DNA of 45,589 nucleotides from Planococcus koreensis (GTDB taxonomy: Bacteria > Bacillota > Bacilli > Bacillales_A > Planococcaceae). The translations under genes were made by a program, and so were the position numbers. Position 1 is the stretch's first letter. The number at the start of each line of letters is the position of its first letter. Below the pieces are notes generated by a model. The model had not been told where the DNA came from. It was given only the letters and a program-made list of their open reading frames with translations, and did not search any database. Of the stretch, positions 8,212-16,733 are shown one piece after another. The stretch is taken from contig NZ_RQII01000049.1 of NCBI RefSeq assembly GCF_004761975.1, positions 1 to 45,589 of the forward strand, read 5' to 3'.

Positions 8212-8223
8212 CGGGAGTTTTTA
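8188..8223 (+). terminator. Terminator overlapping the end of the CarH-type gene
   Basis: A perfect 15-bp stem (AAACTCCCGTTAAGC / GCTTAACGGGAGTTT) with a 3-nt loop. Its left arm is made of the last codons and its right arm of the stop codon and following bases. Confidence 0.92.
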
Positions 8224-8326
8224 TGTATAGCTTTTATAGCGTTAATGTAAAATGACTTGAGTGACTATAGAACCAATTATCTCCGATTATTATTAATACT
8301 ACACAAAAATTTGCCAGCTTCCAGGC

Positions 8327-8359
8327 AAAAAAAAAGACCCCCCTGCTTACAGCAGGTCA
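8327..8359 (-). terminator. Terminator of the 61-aa gene
   Basis: Minus-strand hairpin built on CCTGC / GCAGG with an extended GACC/GGTC base (small bulge) and a run of nine T. The left arm overlaps the stop codon region of the small gene. Confidence 0.75.
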
Positions 8360-8532
8360 AGGTCTTGATAATCTTTCTGGTATGGTCCATTGTCGGTGAC
8401 TTCAGAATGGTATAGCGCCTTCAGCGCGAAGCCTTTTTCAAGCTCCATCTCTTTCATCAAAATTTTCAAGCGCTTTTTCAATTCAGGATGACCGCTGACG
8501 AGCTGTTCCATTTTCGATTTTGTGTATTTCAT
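8347..8532 (-). CDS. Small conserved-looking hypothetical protein (61 aa)
   Basis: I do not recognise the family. The product is soluble, charged and mostly helical in character: a lysine-rich N-terminal two thirds (KYTKSKMEQL, ELKKRLKILMKEMELEKG) and an acidic, tyrosine-containing C-terminus (YQKDYQDLDLL). A good ribosome site (AAAGGAG about 10 nt before the ATG), an extended -10 promoter (TGGTATAAT, TATAAT at 8568-8573 on the minus strand) and a dedicated terminator argue that it is real. Confidence 0.7.
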   Translation of the reverse strand: MKYTKSKMEQLVSGHPELKKRLKILMKEMELEKGFALKALYHSEVTDNGPYQKDYQDLDLL

Positions 8533-8567
8533 GGGAATTGCAACTCCTTTCCGGTGTTCTTTGTTCC

Positions 8568-8576
8568 ATTATACCA
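8568..8576 (-). promoter_or_regulatory. Extended -10 promoter of the 61-aa gene
   Basis: TGGTATAAT on the minus strand has the TGnTATAAT extended -10 form. No convincing -35 is visible at 16-18 bp. Confidence 0.5.
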
Positions 8577-8632
8577 CCGCTCAATAGGAAAACGCTGTCC
8601 AGAAATTTCAAACAACCGCTTTCCTCTCTTGA

Positions 8633-8831
8633 GTTGCGAATGGTAAAGAAATAGCGGAGTGGCAAGAGCGGAACGGATGCATTTCGCAGGCGAAATGCGA
8701 AAAAAGCGGGTGGAGCGGTGAAGAAAGTGAGTTTACGTGCGTTCGTGAGGATTTACGTGCGTTCAGGAAAATTTATGCGCGTTCAGCGAAATTTACGTGC
8801 GTGCAGGAAGTTTTATGCGCGTTCAGCGAAA
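8633..8831 (+). repeat. Composite non-coding element: palindrome plus 20-bp-period array (family A, copy 2)
   Basis: Left to right: a G/A-rich stretch (8633-8678), a near-perfect palindrome GCATTTCGCAGGCGAAATGC (8679-8698), a conserved segment containing GGTGGAGCGGTGAAGAAAGT (8710-8729), and five tandem 20-bp units starting at 8732, 8752, 8772, 8792 and 8812. Each unit begins TTTACGTGCGTTC or TTTATGCGCGTTC (one has GTGC for GTTC). The same element occurs in opposite orientation at 11366-11592. It fills most of the gap between 8533 and 8904. Confidence 0.85.
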
Positions 8832-8861
8832 TACTGAGTATCTTGCCGCCGAATTTATTCT

Positions 8862-8900
8862 CAAAAAACCCCGCATTTGCCAGGAGCAAATGCGGGGTTT
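8862..8900 (-). terminator. Terminator of the purine permease gene
   Basis: Minus-strand 14-bp stem AACCCCGCATTTGC / GCAAATGCGGGGTT followed by six T. Confidence 0.93.
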
Positions 8901-8904
8901 CGTT

Positions 8905-10200
8905 TCAAATATAATGCAGTACGAAGTTCATCAGGAACAAGCCTGAGATCACGTATAGCGGCACAGAAACTTCGCGCCATTTGCCGATGCCGATTTTGAG
9001 GATCGGGTACAGGATAAAGCCGATGGCAATGCCATCCGCGATGCTGTACGTAAACGGAATGAGCGCGATGATCATCAGCGCCGGGAACGTTTCGCTCATG
9101 TCTTTCATTTCGATGTTGCGGATCGTCTGCAGCATCAGCCCGCCGATAATGATCAGGATCGGTGCAATCGCACTGTCCGGAATCAGTTTAATAAGCGGAA
9201 TGAAAAACACGGAAGCCAGAAACAGGACACCGGCAGTGATGGCCGTCAAGCCTGTGCGTCCACCGGCTGTCATCGCCGCAGCGCTTTCGACGGAAGCCAC
9301 GGTCGGGCTTGTGCCGAATACGCCGGAAGCCATTGCCGACAGCGAAGTCGCCTGGAAAGCACGCCCGAATTTTTCAGGCTGATCAATCAAGTTGACTTGG
9401 CCATGGACGAGTCCGATGTTCTCGAACACCATCACCATCGTCAGCGAGAAAACCGCGACCCAAAAGACCATCGACAATGCACTATCGAATGACAGCGCGC
9501 CAAAGCCAGCGAAAGCTTCTTGCAGATTCAGCGAAGAATCTCCCATATTGCTCGTATCAATCAAGCCGAAAAACGATGCAATGATGGTACCCGCAATAAT
9601 CGTGATGAGGAAATTCCCCGGCACGTTGCGGATGAACAAGATAACCGCGAGAATAAGCGTCAATGCCGTTGCCATAACAACCGGATCACTCAGCGAACCA
9701 AGCGCCAGAATCGACGCTTCTCCGCGGATGACGAGCCCGCCTTTTTCAAGGCCCAGCAGCATCAGGAACAACCCGAGCCCGACCGTAATCGCTTCTTTCA
9801 GCGAATGCGGCACCGCGGCGCTGATCACTTTTGCAAAGCGCGTAAACGCGATCGCCACGAAAATCACACCGGTGACAAAGACAACCGCCAATGCTTCCTG
9901 CCACGTCAAGCCCATCGACTGGACCATCGTGTACGAAAACAGCGCATTGATGCCCATGCCAGGAACCAGCAGGATCGGCGCATTGCCCCAGAATCCCATC
10001 ACGAACGCTCCGAACACCGAGGCCCCGATTGTTGCGATGATTGCCGCCTCGATCGGCATGCCGCCTTCCGATAAAATCAGCGAGTTGACTGCAATGATGT
10101 AAACGACTGTAAAAAAGCCGATCAATCCCGCTGTCATTTCGCGTTTTACCGTCGTACCGTTTTTTTGAAGACCGAAGAACCGGTCCATCCAATTAAACAT
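8905..10200 (-). CDS. NCS2-family purine permease (AzgA/PbuG/PbuO-like)
   Basis: 431 aa, about 12-14 membrane segments. The N-terminal FFGLQKNGTTVKREMTAGLI, the PGMGINALFSYT loop and the GTSPTVASVESAAAMTAGG segment followed by RTGLTA are hallmarks of the AzgA branch of nucleobase:cation symporter-2 proteins, which import adenine, guanine or hypoxanthine. B. subtilis PbuG and PbuO are the closest named relatives; substrate within the purines cannot be decided. B. subtilis pbuG has a purine riboswitch, but the 69-nt leader here is too short and lacks that aptamer. It is transcribed divergently from the NERD gene. Confidence 0.9.
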   Translation of the reverse strand: MFNWMDRFFGLQKNGTTVKREMTAGLIGFFTVVYIIAVNSLILSEGGMPIEAAIIATIGASVFGAFVMGFWGNAPILLVPGMGINALFSYTMVQSMGLTWQEALAVVFVTGVIFVAIAFTRFAKVISAAVPHSLKEAITVGLGLFLMLLGLEKGGLVIRGEASILALGSLSDPVVMATALTLILAVILFIRNVPGNFLITIIAGTIIASFFGLIDTSNMGDSSLNLQEAFAGFGALSFDSALSMVFWVAVFSLTMVMVFENIGLVHGQVNLIDQPEKFGRAFQATSLSAMASGVFGTSPTVASVESAAAMTAGGRTGLTAITAGVLFLASVFFIPLIKLIPDSAIAPILIIIGGLMLQTIRNIEMKDMSETFPALMIIALIPFTYSIADGIAIGFILYPILKIGIGKWREVSVPLYVISGLFLMNFVLHYI

Positions 10201-10244
10201 ATGTTCAACCTTCTATTAAATTAGCCCTCTCCCTACCCGCTCTG

Positions 10245-10304
10245 CCTATAAATTTCATAGGTAAGCCAAGACAAAAGTGTAATCCCAAAACGCTTTAGTG
10301 TCAA
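10245..10304 (-). promoter_or_regulatory. Promoter of the purine permease with a nearby inverted repeat
   Basis: Minus strand: consensus -35 TTGACA (10299-10304), 17-bp spacer, -10 TACACT (10276-10281). Just downstream of the expected start site is CCTATGAAATTTATAGG (10245-10261), an inverted repeat with 5-bp arms that could be an operator or a small leader hairpin. Confidence 0.65.
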
Positions 10305-10346
10305 GGGTTGAAGCTTGTCATCTTGTATGGTTTATTGGCGGCTGCG

Positions 10347-10386
10347 GTGCTATAATTCAGGTACTTTACCCGGAGGTGATCGATTG
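10347..10386 (+). promoter_or_regulatory. Extended -10 promoter, ribosome site and TTG start of the NERD gene
   Basis: TGCTATAAT gives an extended -10 with consensus TATAAT at 10351-10356; no strong -35. The ribosome site GGAGG ends 7 nt before a TTG codon at 10384, which fixes the translation start. Confidence 0.6.
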
Positions 10387-11328
10387 AAACGATTGACTGA
10401 AAATGAAGCATTGGAAACCTTGCTGCTGCGGCTGGCGGACGGCCATCCGCAGCGAATTTTCTTGGAGAACCGGCTGTACCGGACCGCTGGCGGCGAGCGC
10501 GGCGAAGCACGCCTGCAATCCCGGTTCAAGGAATTCTGGATAGACGGCGACTTCAAGGTCTTATGGGACGTGAGCCTTGCGCTCGGCGACTGGAAGGTGC
10601 AGCTGGACGGCATATTGTTGATGGAACGCTGCGCTTTGGTGATCGAATCCAAAAACATCAGCGGCGAAATCTATTTCAACGAAGCTACAGGCGAATTTTT
10701 CCGCCTGAACCTGAACGGCGAGAAAACCGTCTTGGAAGACCCGCGCGTCCAGCTAAGCAAACACATCCGCTTTCTCACCCGCTGGTTTGCGCAGCACAAG
10801 ATCCCGTTGCCTGTCAGCGGACTGGCAGTATTCACTTCCAAGCACTGCGAATTCATCACCAAACCGCCTGGCGCCCCCATCTGCAAAACGTACCAGATGC
10901 CGGACCACCTACTGAAAATGTGGCAGTCCCATCCCCCAAAAACTGCCAGGCTTCACATTGCCAAAGTCTCCAAACTGCTTCTCGCCAATCAAACCCCTTT
11001 CAAGCGCCAGCCTTTGTGCCGGCAATACACCATCAACCCAAGTGACATAAAAACCGGTGTTCTGTGCCGCGCCTGCAGCACACTTTCGATGCAGCGCGAA
11101 AAGCGCGGCTGGACCTGCACCCGCTGCGGCGAACGCGATGCCGCTGCACACGTTCATGCCGCACGCGAATACTTTTCAATCGTGGACGACTCTCTGACCA
11201 ATCGCGACTTCCGGAAATTCTGCAAGCTCGAATCGCGGTCAGTTGCATCTCGGTTGCTCAGCAAACTCGAACTCGACACGACTGGTGAATGGAAATCATG
11301 CGTCTACCGCCTGCAGAAGAAAAAATAG
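10384..11328 (+). CDS. NERD-domain nuclease-like protein with C-terminal zinc ribbon
   Basis: 314 aa, start codon TTG. Residues ~45-150 form a NERD (nuclease-related) domain with the restriction-endonuclease-fold core: Asp in VQLDGILL and the ExK pair in VIESKNISGEI. The C-terminal part has a four-cysteine zinc ribbon (CRAC...CTRC, CxxC-x13-CxxC), like those of topoisomerase I tails and other DNA-binding proteins. Such proteins are presumed DNA-processing nucleases; none of the NERD-only Bacillus proteins has a firm role. No helicase, kinase or restriction partner is adjacent. It sits with the purine permease between two inverted copies of the composite element at 8633-8831 and 11366-11592. 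Monocistronic with its own terminator. Confidence 0.85.
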   Translation: MKRLTENEALETLLLRLADGHPQRIFLENRLYRTAGGERGEARLQSRFKEFWIDGDFKVLWDVSLALGDWKVQLDGILLMERCALVIESKNISGEIYFNEATGEFFRLNLNGEKTVLEDPRVQLSKHIRFLTRWFAQHKIPLPVSGLAVFTSKHCEFITKPPGAPICKTYQMPDHLLKMWQSHPPKTARLHIAKVSKLLLANQTPFKRQPLCRQYTINPSDIKTGVLCRACSTLSMQREKRGWTCTRCGERDAAAHVHAAREYFSIVDDSLTNRDFRKFCKLESRSVASRLLSKLELDTTGEWKSCVYRLQKKK

Positions 11329-11332
11329 TTTC

Positions 11333-11368
11333 TCCCCCTCCTTCGGAATTTTCGGAGGAGGGATTTTT
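11333..11368 (+). terminator. Terminator of the NERD gene
   Basis: A 10-bp stem CCCTCCTTCG / CGGAGGAGGG with loop GAATTTT, followed by ATTTTT. Confidence 0.88.
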
Positions 11369-11592
11369 GGCTGAACGCACGTAAATTTTCTTGAACGCGC
11401 ATAAATCTCGCTAAACGCACGTAAATCCCTACGAACGCGCATAAATCTTCCTGAACGCACGTAAATCCTCACGAACGCGCATAAACTCACTTTCTTCACC
11501 GCTCCACCCGTCTTTTTCACATTTCGCCTGCGAAATGCATCCATTCCGTTCTTTTCACACCGCTTTTTCTTCACCATTCACCACTCGCAAGC
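11366..11592 (-). repeat. Composite non-coding element, inverted (family A, copy 3)
   Basis: The reverse complement of this stretch aligns to 8633-8831. Minus-strand order: the G/A-rich stretch, the palindrome (11519-11538, one mismatch relative to copy 2), the GGTGGAGCGGTGAAGAAAGT block unchanged, then six 20-bp units starting at 11485, 11465, 11445, 11425, 11405 and 11385. The units strictly alternate between TTTATGCGCGTT and TTTACGTGCGTT. Confidence 0.85.
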
Positions 11593-11624
11593 CATAAAAA
11601 CAAATTCAAAGGCTGAAAAGGATA

Positions 11625-11642
11625 CTTTTCGCCAGCGAAAAG
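11625..11642. repeat. Second palindrome of the same style
   Basis: CTTTTCGCCAGCGAAAAG, arms of 8 bp around CA. It shares the layout xTTTCGC-NN-GCGAAAx with the palindromes inside the composite elements but has different ends. The remainder of the gap 11593-11698 shows nothing else recognisable. Confidence 0.6.
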
Positions 11643-11698
11643 CTTTTTATAAGAGATAAAAGACTACATCCTACAGAAAAGAAAGCAGGCTCTCAAAA

Positions 11699-11735
11699 CA
11701 AAAAAGCCTCACTCGCAGTTTCCCGCGGGTGAGGC
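11699..11735 (-). terminator. Terminator of the nucleoside transporter gene
   Basis: Minus-strand stem GCCTCAC-x-CGC / GCG-x-GTGAGGC with one mismatch, followed by TTTTTTG. Confidence 0.88.
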
Positions 11736-11749
11736 TGATCTATATTCTA

Positions 11750-12961
11750 TTAAACGAACATACCGGCGATTGCTGCGCTTAAAAGCGATGCAAGCATACC
11801 AGCCGCAACAGCGCGCATGCCGAGGCGTGCGATGTCCGGGCGGCGGTTTGGTGCAAGTGCGCCAAGACCGCCAAGCAGGATGGCGAGTGAGCTTAAGTTA
11901 GCAAATCCACATAACGCAAAGCTGACAACCAATACTGTTTTAGGTGACAGGTTAGCAATTTCCGGGGCAAATGCAGTGTAAGCAACAAATTCATTCAACA
12001 CCAATTTCTGGCCGATATAGCTTCCGGCTTGTACAGCTTCTTCCCATGGCACGCCGATTGCGAAAGCAAGCGGGGCGAAGACGAAGCCAAGGATGCCTTG
12101 GATTGTCAGGTTATCCGCTCCGAACCAAGAGCCGATTCCGCCAAGCATACCATTCAGCAAAGCGATTAACGCGATGAACGCAAGAAGCATCGCACCGACA
12201 TTCAACGCAAGCTGCAAGCCATCTGATGCACCGCGTGCAGCAGCGTCGACGACGTTGACCGATGACTGGTCTTTTTCCATGACGAATTCTTTTTCAACGA
12301 TTTCTTCTGTTTCCGGCATCATGATTTTCGCCATGATCAAACCGGCAGGAGCGGCCATGAAACTTGCCGCCAACAGGTATTCAAGAGGCACGCCCAAGAG
12401 CGCGTAACCCGCCAGTGTAGAACCGGCTACTGAAGCCAGTCCGCCTGTCATAACTGCGAACAATTCCGACTTCGTCATGTTGGCGATGAACGGACGGATA
12501 ACGAGCGGCGCTTCCGTCTGGCCGACGAAGATGTTTGCCGCTGCGGAAACGGATTCCGCTTTGCTTGTTCCAAGCAATTTCGACAGCGCGCCGCCAAGAA
12601 TTTTGATGAACCATTGCATGATCCCTAAATAATACAAGACGGAAATCAATGAAGAAAAGAAGATGATGATCGTCAGGACTTGGAATGCGAAAACGAAACC
12701 GAAGTTTGCTGCGTCTGCCGCTGGCCCAAATACGAAGTTGATCCCTTCTTTTGCGTAATCAATGACGTTTTGCACTTTATTGGAAAGCCATAATAAAGCG
12801 TTTCTACCCAATTCCCATTGCAGTACCATGAACGCGAATGTAATTTGTATTGCTAAACCGCCCAAAATAGTACGCGGCTTGATTGATTTACGTGCACTTG
12901 ACATTAAAAAGGCAAGTCCCAGGACGACGAATACACCGAATATACCCCATAAGAAATTCAC
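11750..12961 (-). CDS. nupC: Concentrative nucleoside transporter (CNT family, NupC-like)
   Basis: 403 aa with about ten hydrophobic segments. The central [12 protein letters not shown] and the [16 protein letters not shown] segments are diagnostic of CNT transporters, which import pyrimidine (sometimes purine) nucleosides with H+ or Na+. The start codon is GTG at 12961: GAGGTG lies 5 nt upstream, while the ATG two bases earlier is followed directly by a stop. With the purine permease it gives this stretch a nucleobase/nucleoside-salvage flavour, although the two genes are separate transcription units. Confidence 0.9.
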   Translation of the reverse strand: MNFLWGIFGVFVVLGLAFLMSSARKSIKPRTILGGLAIQITFAFMVLQWELGRNALLWLSNKVQNVIDYAKEGINFVFGPAADAANFGFVFAFQVLTIIIFFSSLISVLYYLGIMQWFIKILGGALSKLLGTSKAESVSAAANIFVGQTEAPLVIRPFIANMTKSELFAVMTGGLASVAGSTLAGYALLGVPLEYLLAASFMAAPAGLIMAKIMMPETEEIVEKEFVMEKDQSSVNVVDAAARGASDGLQLALNVGAMLLAFIALIALLNGMLGGIGSWFGADNLTIQGILGFVFAPLAFAIGVPWEEAVQAGSYIGQKLVLNEFVAYTAFAPEIANLSPKTVLVVSFALCGFANLSSLAILLGGLGALAPNRRPDIARLGMRAVAAGMLASLLSAAIAGMFV

Positions 12962-12988
12962 ATTTTCACCTCATTGTTTTATTCAACC

Positions 12989-13005
12989 TGAAACGCTTAC
13001 ATTCC
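12989..13005 (-). promoter_or_regulatory. Imperfect catabolite-response-like site upstream of nupC
   Basis: TGTAAGCGTTTCAG on the minus strand has a perfect left half of the cre consensus (TGNAARCG) but is one base short in the right half. Rest of the 12962-13192 gap is AT-rich with nothing else firm. Confidence 0.25.
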
Positions 13006-13192
13006 AGATTGGTTTTCCTTAAAGCTAGTCCTCTGTCGTCAGACATCTTACCAAATCCACAAAGATAAGTAAATGTATAATCCGTGACAAATCTTTAATA
13101 GGAAAAATGTTTAAATGCAATGAAAATTCGAACTAAGGCATCTTTTCCAGTCGCTATCCTTTCCTTTCCCATATTATTACCCACCGATTCAT

Positions 13193-13219
13193 TAAAAAAA
13201 CACGCAGCTTATCGCTGCG
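13193..13219 (-). terminator. Terminator of the RND pump gene
   Basis: Minus-strand stem CGCAGC / GCTGCG with loop GATAA, then TGTTTTTTT. The stem overlaps the final codons. Confidence 0.82.
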
Positions 13220-16200
13220 CGCTTACTTTATTTTTTCGATGGCTGATCCGGTAAAACACAAGGTATAATGCCGGAATCATCACCAAGGTAAAGAGACTGG
13301 AGAACGTCAGCCCTGCGATAATCGTAATTGCCAATGCTTCAAAAAGCGGATCTCCCGTCAGCGCGACCGGAATCAGCGCGACAATCGAAGTTACAGAGGT
13401 CAAAACGATCGGCTTGATACGGGCATAGCCGGATTCAATAATCGCTTCATCAATATTGAAATTGCCGGATAGCCGGCGCGTTTCCACAAAGTCGATCAGC
13501 ACGACGGCATTCCTTACAACAATCCCCGTCAAGGAGACAATCCCCATGACACCAAGGAAACTTAATGGGGTCTGTGTCAAGAATAGGCCGAGAATTGCGC
13601 CCGACACACCCAAGTACACAGCAATCAGCACAAGGAATGGCAATCCGAACGATTTGAATTGGAACGCAATGACCAAGTAAACAAGCAAGATGACAACCAG
13701 GAACAAGACTCCGATTTCAGTGAAGAATGCTTCCTGATCGGAATTTTCTCCGCCTGTCGACAATTCGTAGCCCGACGCCAAGTCTTCTTTCTGCGCATCG
13801 ACCACTTCAAGCATGCTGGCTTCAAAATCGGCTGCATCGCCAAACGCTTTCAATGTAATCGCACGTTCGGCTTCCTGATGCGGCACCTGTGCCAAAGCAG
13901 TTGTCTGTTCAGGGGTCAGCAATTCATCCAAGCTCACCAACGTCGGCGGACCTGGCTGTGCTTGCGGTGAACCAGCGGGCACTTGGAAGTCAGCCAAATC
14001 GATGTCCTGGCCGCTCTCTATGCCTGACTGCTTCACTGTCACTTCATACGGCTTCTGCCCTTCGTAAATGCTGTAGAGCGGAACTCCTTGGGTCAAGAAC
14101 TGCAGCTGCCCTGTCACCGTGCTGAGCGGAATGCCGTTCGCTTCAAGCGCTGCCTGATTCGGCACGTATTCCACAGCAGGAACCGGATCTCCCAGATTAT
14201 CTGTGACGACGTCTGCGCCATTCTCCAGCATCGCCGCTTTTAATTCGTCGCGCAATGCAGTCAGTTCCTCGAGGTTCTCGCCTTTAATCGTCACAGTTAC
14301 CGGAGCACCTGCTGGCGGCCCTTGAACGATTGTATCCAGGAAAATTTCCGCTTCCGGGTATTGGTCGCGCAACTCCGGCTGCCATTTCTCAATAAAGTCG
14401 GCTGCCGTCGTTTGTTCGCGGTCAATCCGGATCGCTACCTGTCCTGTATTGGAGCCGGTATTATCCATCGAAGAGGCGAACAAATTCGGCAAGCCTTCAC
14501 CAGTGAAAATCGCAATTTCTTCGATATTTTCGTCTTCTCCCCTTAACTCTTCCGTAACGTTAGCGAGGAATGCATCGGTTTCTTCAATCGAAGTCCCTTC
14601 AGCGAGGCGGACGTTCATCGTCACCTCTTTGCGGTCAGCTGCCGGGAAGAATTCGAATGGCGTGAAGAACGCCAACGCCAATAGCCCTGTTGCCAGCACC
14701 AATCCGCCGATGCCGATCCAGAGCGGGCGCTTCAATACGCCGCGCAGCACTTTATTCGAATAAAACAGCGCCAGCTTCTCAAGCGGTTTGCCCAGGAAAC
14801 CTGGTGTATCGGATATCTTTTTCGAGCGGCGTTTCGTCTTCAGGTATTGCATCATCGGCACCAAGGTAATCGACAGCACCGTAGACGCGATGATTGTCGT
14901 GATGAGAATGCTCGGCAATGCTTTGATGAACGCACCATTGCCGCCAGACAGCAGCAAGAGCGGAGAAAACGTTACAACAATCGCCAAACTGGATGCGATG
15001 ATGGAAGAAAACACTTCTTTGACGCCATTGACAGCGCCATCCAATGGCGAGTCGCCCAATTTGTAGCGTCGCTGGATGTTATCATTGACAACGATGCTGT
15101 CATCGACCAAAATACCGATCGCGATGATCAGGCCGATAACCGAAATCTGGTTCAAGTCGACGCCCATCGATGGAATCGGGATCATGCCGATCAAGACGGA
15201 TGAAAGAACTGTCACCGCTACGACGAATGCACCGAACAGCGTCAATCCGGCGGTCGTCACGACGAGCACCGCAAGTACGGCAATCAATAGCGAGACGTAT
15301 AAGCCTTCAAAAATCGATGTGACATTTTCAGCCTGTGATTCATAGCGTTCCGCTTCAACGCCAGCTGGCAAGCCTTCATTGAACGCATTGATCACTACGG
15401 AAACTTTTTCGTCAACTCCTGGGACATCTTGTCCCCCTTGCAAAAATACCGTATACGAAATGGCGCGTTCACCTTCGAACGTCACGATATCTTCCGTTTC
15501 GCCATCCACAGTTTCAATCACTGCGATGTCTTCAAGCGGTACTGCAGCGGATCCTACCTGCAGCTTCTTCAATTTCTCGATGCCCTGTTCCTGCTGCACC
15601 GTCAAAACTACTTGCTCGTTGCCATTGTCATGAGTGCCAAGCGACAACGGCTGGTTTGACTGTTGGAGCGACTCCAGCACTTCAAACGGCTGCAGGTTGT
15701 TTGCTGCCAATTGCTCCGCTTCCAGTTCAATAAGGATCTGCTGGCTGTTCAAGCCTTTGACAGCAGTGCCGGCCACGCCATTCACCGCTTCCACTTCTTC
15801 AGACAGATCGGCTAATGCCTGCTCCATACCGCGGAGCTCTGCTTCATCCCCGTAGAACATATACGATACGAGAGGGAATGTCAGATCCAGCTTTTCTACG
15901 GATGGCTGCTGCGCCTGTTCCGGGAAGCTGCTCGATGCACGCTGCACCTGCTGCTGCATTTCCGTCACCAGTTCATCGGGATCGAATCCATCTTCCAATT
16001 CAAGCGTGATGATGGAAGCGGAATTCGCTGACACCGATTGCAGCGACGATACGCCATCCACTTTCTGCAATTCCTGTTCGATCGGATTGGTGATGGCTGT
16101 TTCGATTTCCTCAGGGCCGGCGCCTGGCAAAATTGTTGACACCAGCACAAGATTCGGCGGCGTCTCCGGAATTTCCCGCTGAGGCAAAGTGACAAATACA

Positions 16201-16271
16201 TAGGCGCCGATAACGGTGAAAATAAAGATTAAGAATAGGAATAATTTGCTGCGATCCAATAGGTATTTCAT
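13209..16271 (-). CDS. RND-superfamily efflux transporter (SwrC/AcrB-like)
   Basis: 1020 aa with the typical plan: TM1, large extracytoplasmic loop (about 40-330), TM2-6, second large loop (about 545-850), TM8-12. TM4 carries the paired aspartates of the proton relay in GILVDDSIVV. Length and gram-positive context match B. subtilis SwrC (YerP), which exports surfactin and supports swarming, and other hydrophobe/amphiphile exporters. No membrane-fusion protein or outer-membrane partner is next to it, as is usual in Firmicutes. ATG at 16271 begins directly with TM1 (KYLLDRSKLFLFLIF), supporting that start. Confidence 0.9.
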   Translation of the reverse strand: MKYLLDRSKLFLFLIFIFTVIGAYVFVTLPQREIPETPPNLVLVSTILPGAGPEEIETAITNPIEQELQKVDGVSSLQSVSANSASIITLELEDGFDPDELVTEMQQQVQRASSSFPEQAQQPSVEKLDLTFPLVSYMFYGDEAELRGMEQALADLSEEVEAVNGVAGTAVKGLNSQQILIELEAEQLAANNLQPFEVLESLQQSNQPLSLGTHDNGNEQVVLTVQQEQGIEKLKKLQVGSAAVPLEDIAVIETVDGETEDIVTFEGERAISYTVFLQGGQDVPGVDEKVSVVINAFNEGLPAGVEAERYESQAENVTSIFEGLYVSLLIAVLAVLVVTTAGLTLFGAFVVAVTVLSSVLIGMIPIPSMGVDLNQISVIGLIIAIGILVDDSIVVNDNIQRRYKLGDSPLDGAVNGVKEVFSSIIASSLAIVVTFSPLLLLSGGNGAFIKALPSILITTIIASTVLSITLVPMMQYLKTKRRSKKISDTPGFLGKPLEKLALFYSNKVLRGVLKRPLWIGIGGLVLATGLLALAFFTPFEFFPAADRKEVTMNVRLAEGTSIEETDAFLANVTEELRGEDENIEEIAIFTGEGLPNLFASSMDNTGSNTGQVAIRIDREQTTAADFIEKWQPELRDQYPEAEIFLDTIVQGPPAGAPVTVTIKGENLEELTALRDELKAAMLENGADVVTDNLGDPVPAVEYVPNQAALEANGIPLSTVTGQLQFLTQGVPLYSIYEGQKPYEVTVKQSGIESGQDIDLADFQVPAGSPQAQPGPPTLVSLDELLTPEQTTALAQVPHQEAERAITLKAFGDAADFEASMLEVVDAQKEDLASGYELSTGGENSDQEAFFTEIGVLFLVVILLVYLVIAFQFKSFGLPFLVLIAVYLGVSGAILGLFLTQTPLSFLGVMGIVSLTGIVVRNAVVLIDFVETRRLSGNFNIDEAIIESGYARIKPIVLTSVTSIVALIPVALTGDPLFEALAITIIAGLTFSSLFTLVMIPALYLVFYRISHRKNKVSAQR

Positions 16272-16351
16272 GACGCGCCTCCTTTATTTATATGTATAAC
16301 TATTGTATGACATTTATATAATAAAAGCTAAATCGGCAACCGAAAATTGCA

Positions 16352-16382
16352 GAAAAAAGAGGACCGGAGTTCTCCGGTCCTT
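16352..16382 (-). terminator. Terminator of the 83-aa membrane protein gene
   Basis: Minus-strand stem AGGACCGGAG / CTCCGGTCCT with a 2-nt to 4-nt loop, followed by CTTTTTT. Confidence 0.88.
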
Positions 16383-16392
16383 TTCCTTGTGC

Positions 16393-16644
16393 TCAATGCA
16401 TATGCTGAGCGCGTTTGTGCTTCATGAAATACGCTGCAGCAAAAATCAATAGCGGCGGCACCATGCTCAATTTGAACCACATGCTGCCGCTTCCGTCAAA
16501 GGCGATCAGGCCCATCGGCAGAAGCAAAGCTGCGCCGCTCCAAGCGAGCGCTTTCCATGACCGTTTCCACAATCCATAGATGAACAACACGACCGATGCG
16601 ATGACCAGCGACCAGAGCAGGATTCCCATAAGGAATAAGCCCAT
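16393..16644 (-). CDS. Small membrane protein (83 aa), unknown
   Basis: Three hydrophobic segments (about 3-24, 32-49, 57-73) separated by short charged loops; short His/Arg-rich tail (KHKRAQHMH). GGGAGG 9 nt before the ATG and a terminator of its own support a real gene. I do not recognise a family and see no functional residue pattern beyond the membrane topology. Confidence 0.75.
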   Translation of the reverse strand: MGLFLMGILLWSLVIASVVLFIYGLWKRSWKALAWSGAALLLPMGLIAFDGSGSMWFKLSMVPPLLIFAAAYFMKHKRAQHMH

Positions 16645-16733
16645 GATTTGTTCCTCCCCAACCGTAATGTCTTTCTCTCTATCTGTTTACTTCTCTATAC
16701 CCGTTCTCAAACCCTTTCAATGCGTGCCCAAAT

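Noticed and set aside
8732-8831. CRISPR-like spaced repeats.
   Set aside because: Units are 20 bp with only 6-7 variable bases, no spacer-length unique sequence, and no cas gene in the window.
10201-10304. Purine riboswitch ahead of the purine permease.
   Set aside because: The leader from the promoter to the ATG is about 69 nt and lacks the conserved purine aptamer blocks.
8633-11592. Composite transposon bounded by inverted elements.
   Set aside because: No transposase, no target-site duplication visible, and the array plus palindrome layout does not resemble IS ends. Kept only as one possible explanation.
12989-13005. CcpA cre site before nupC.
   Set aside because: The right half is one base short of the consensus; listed only at low confidence.
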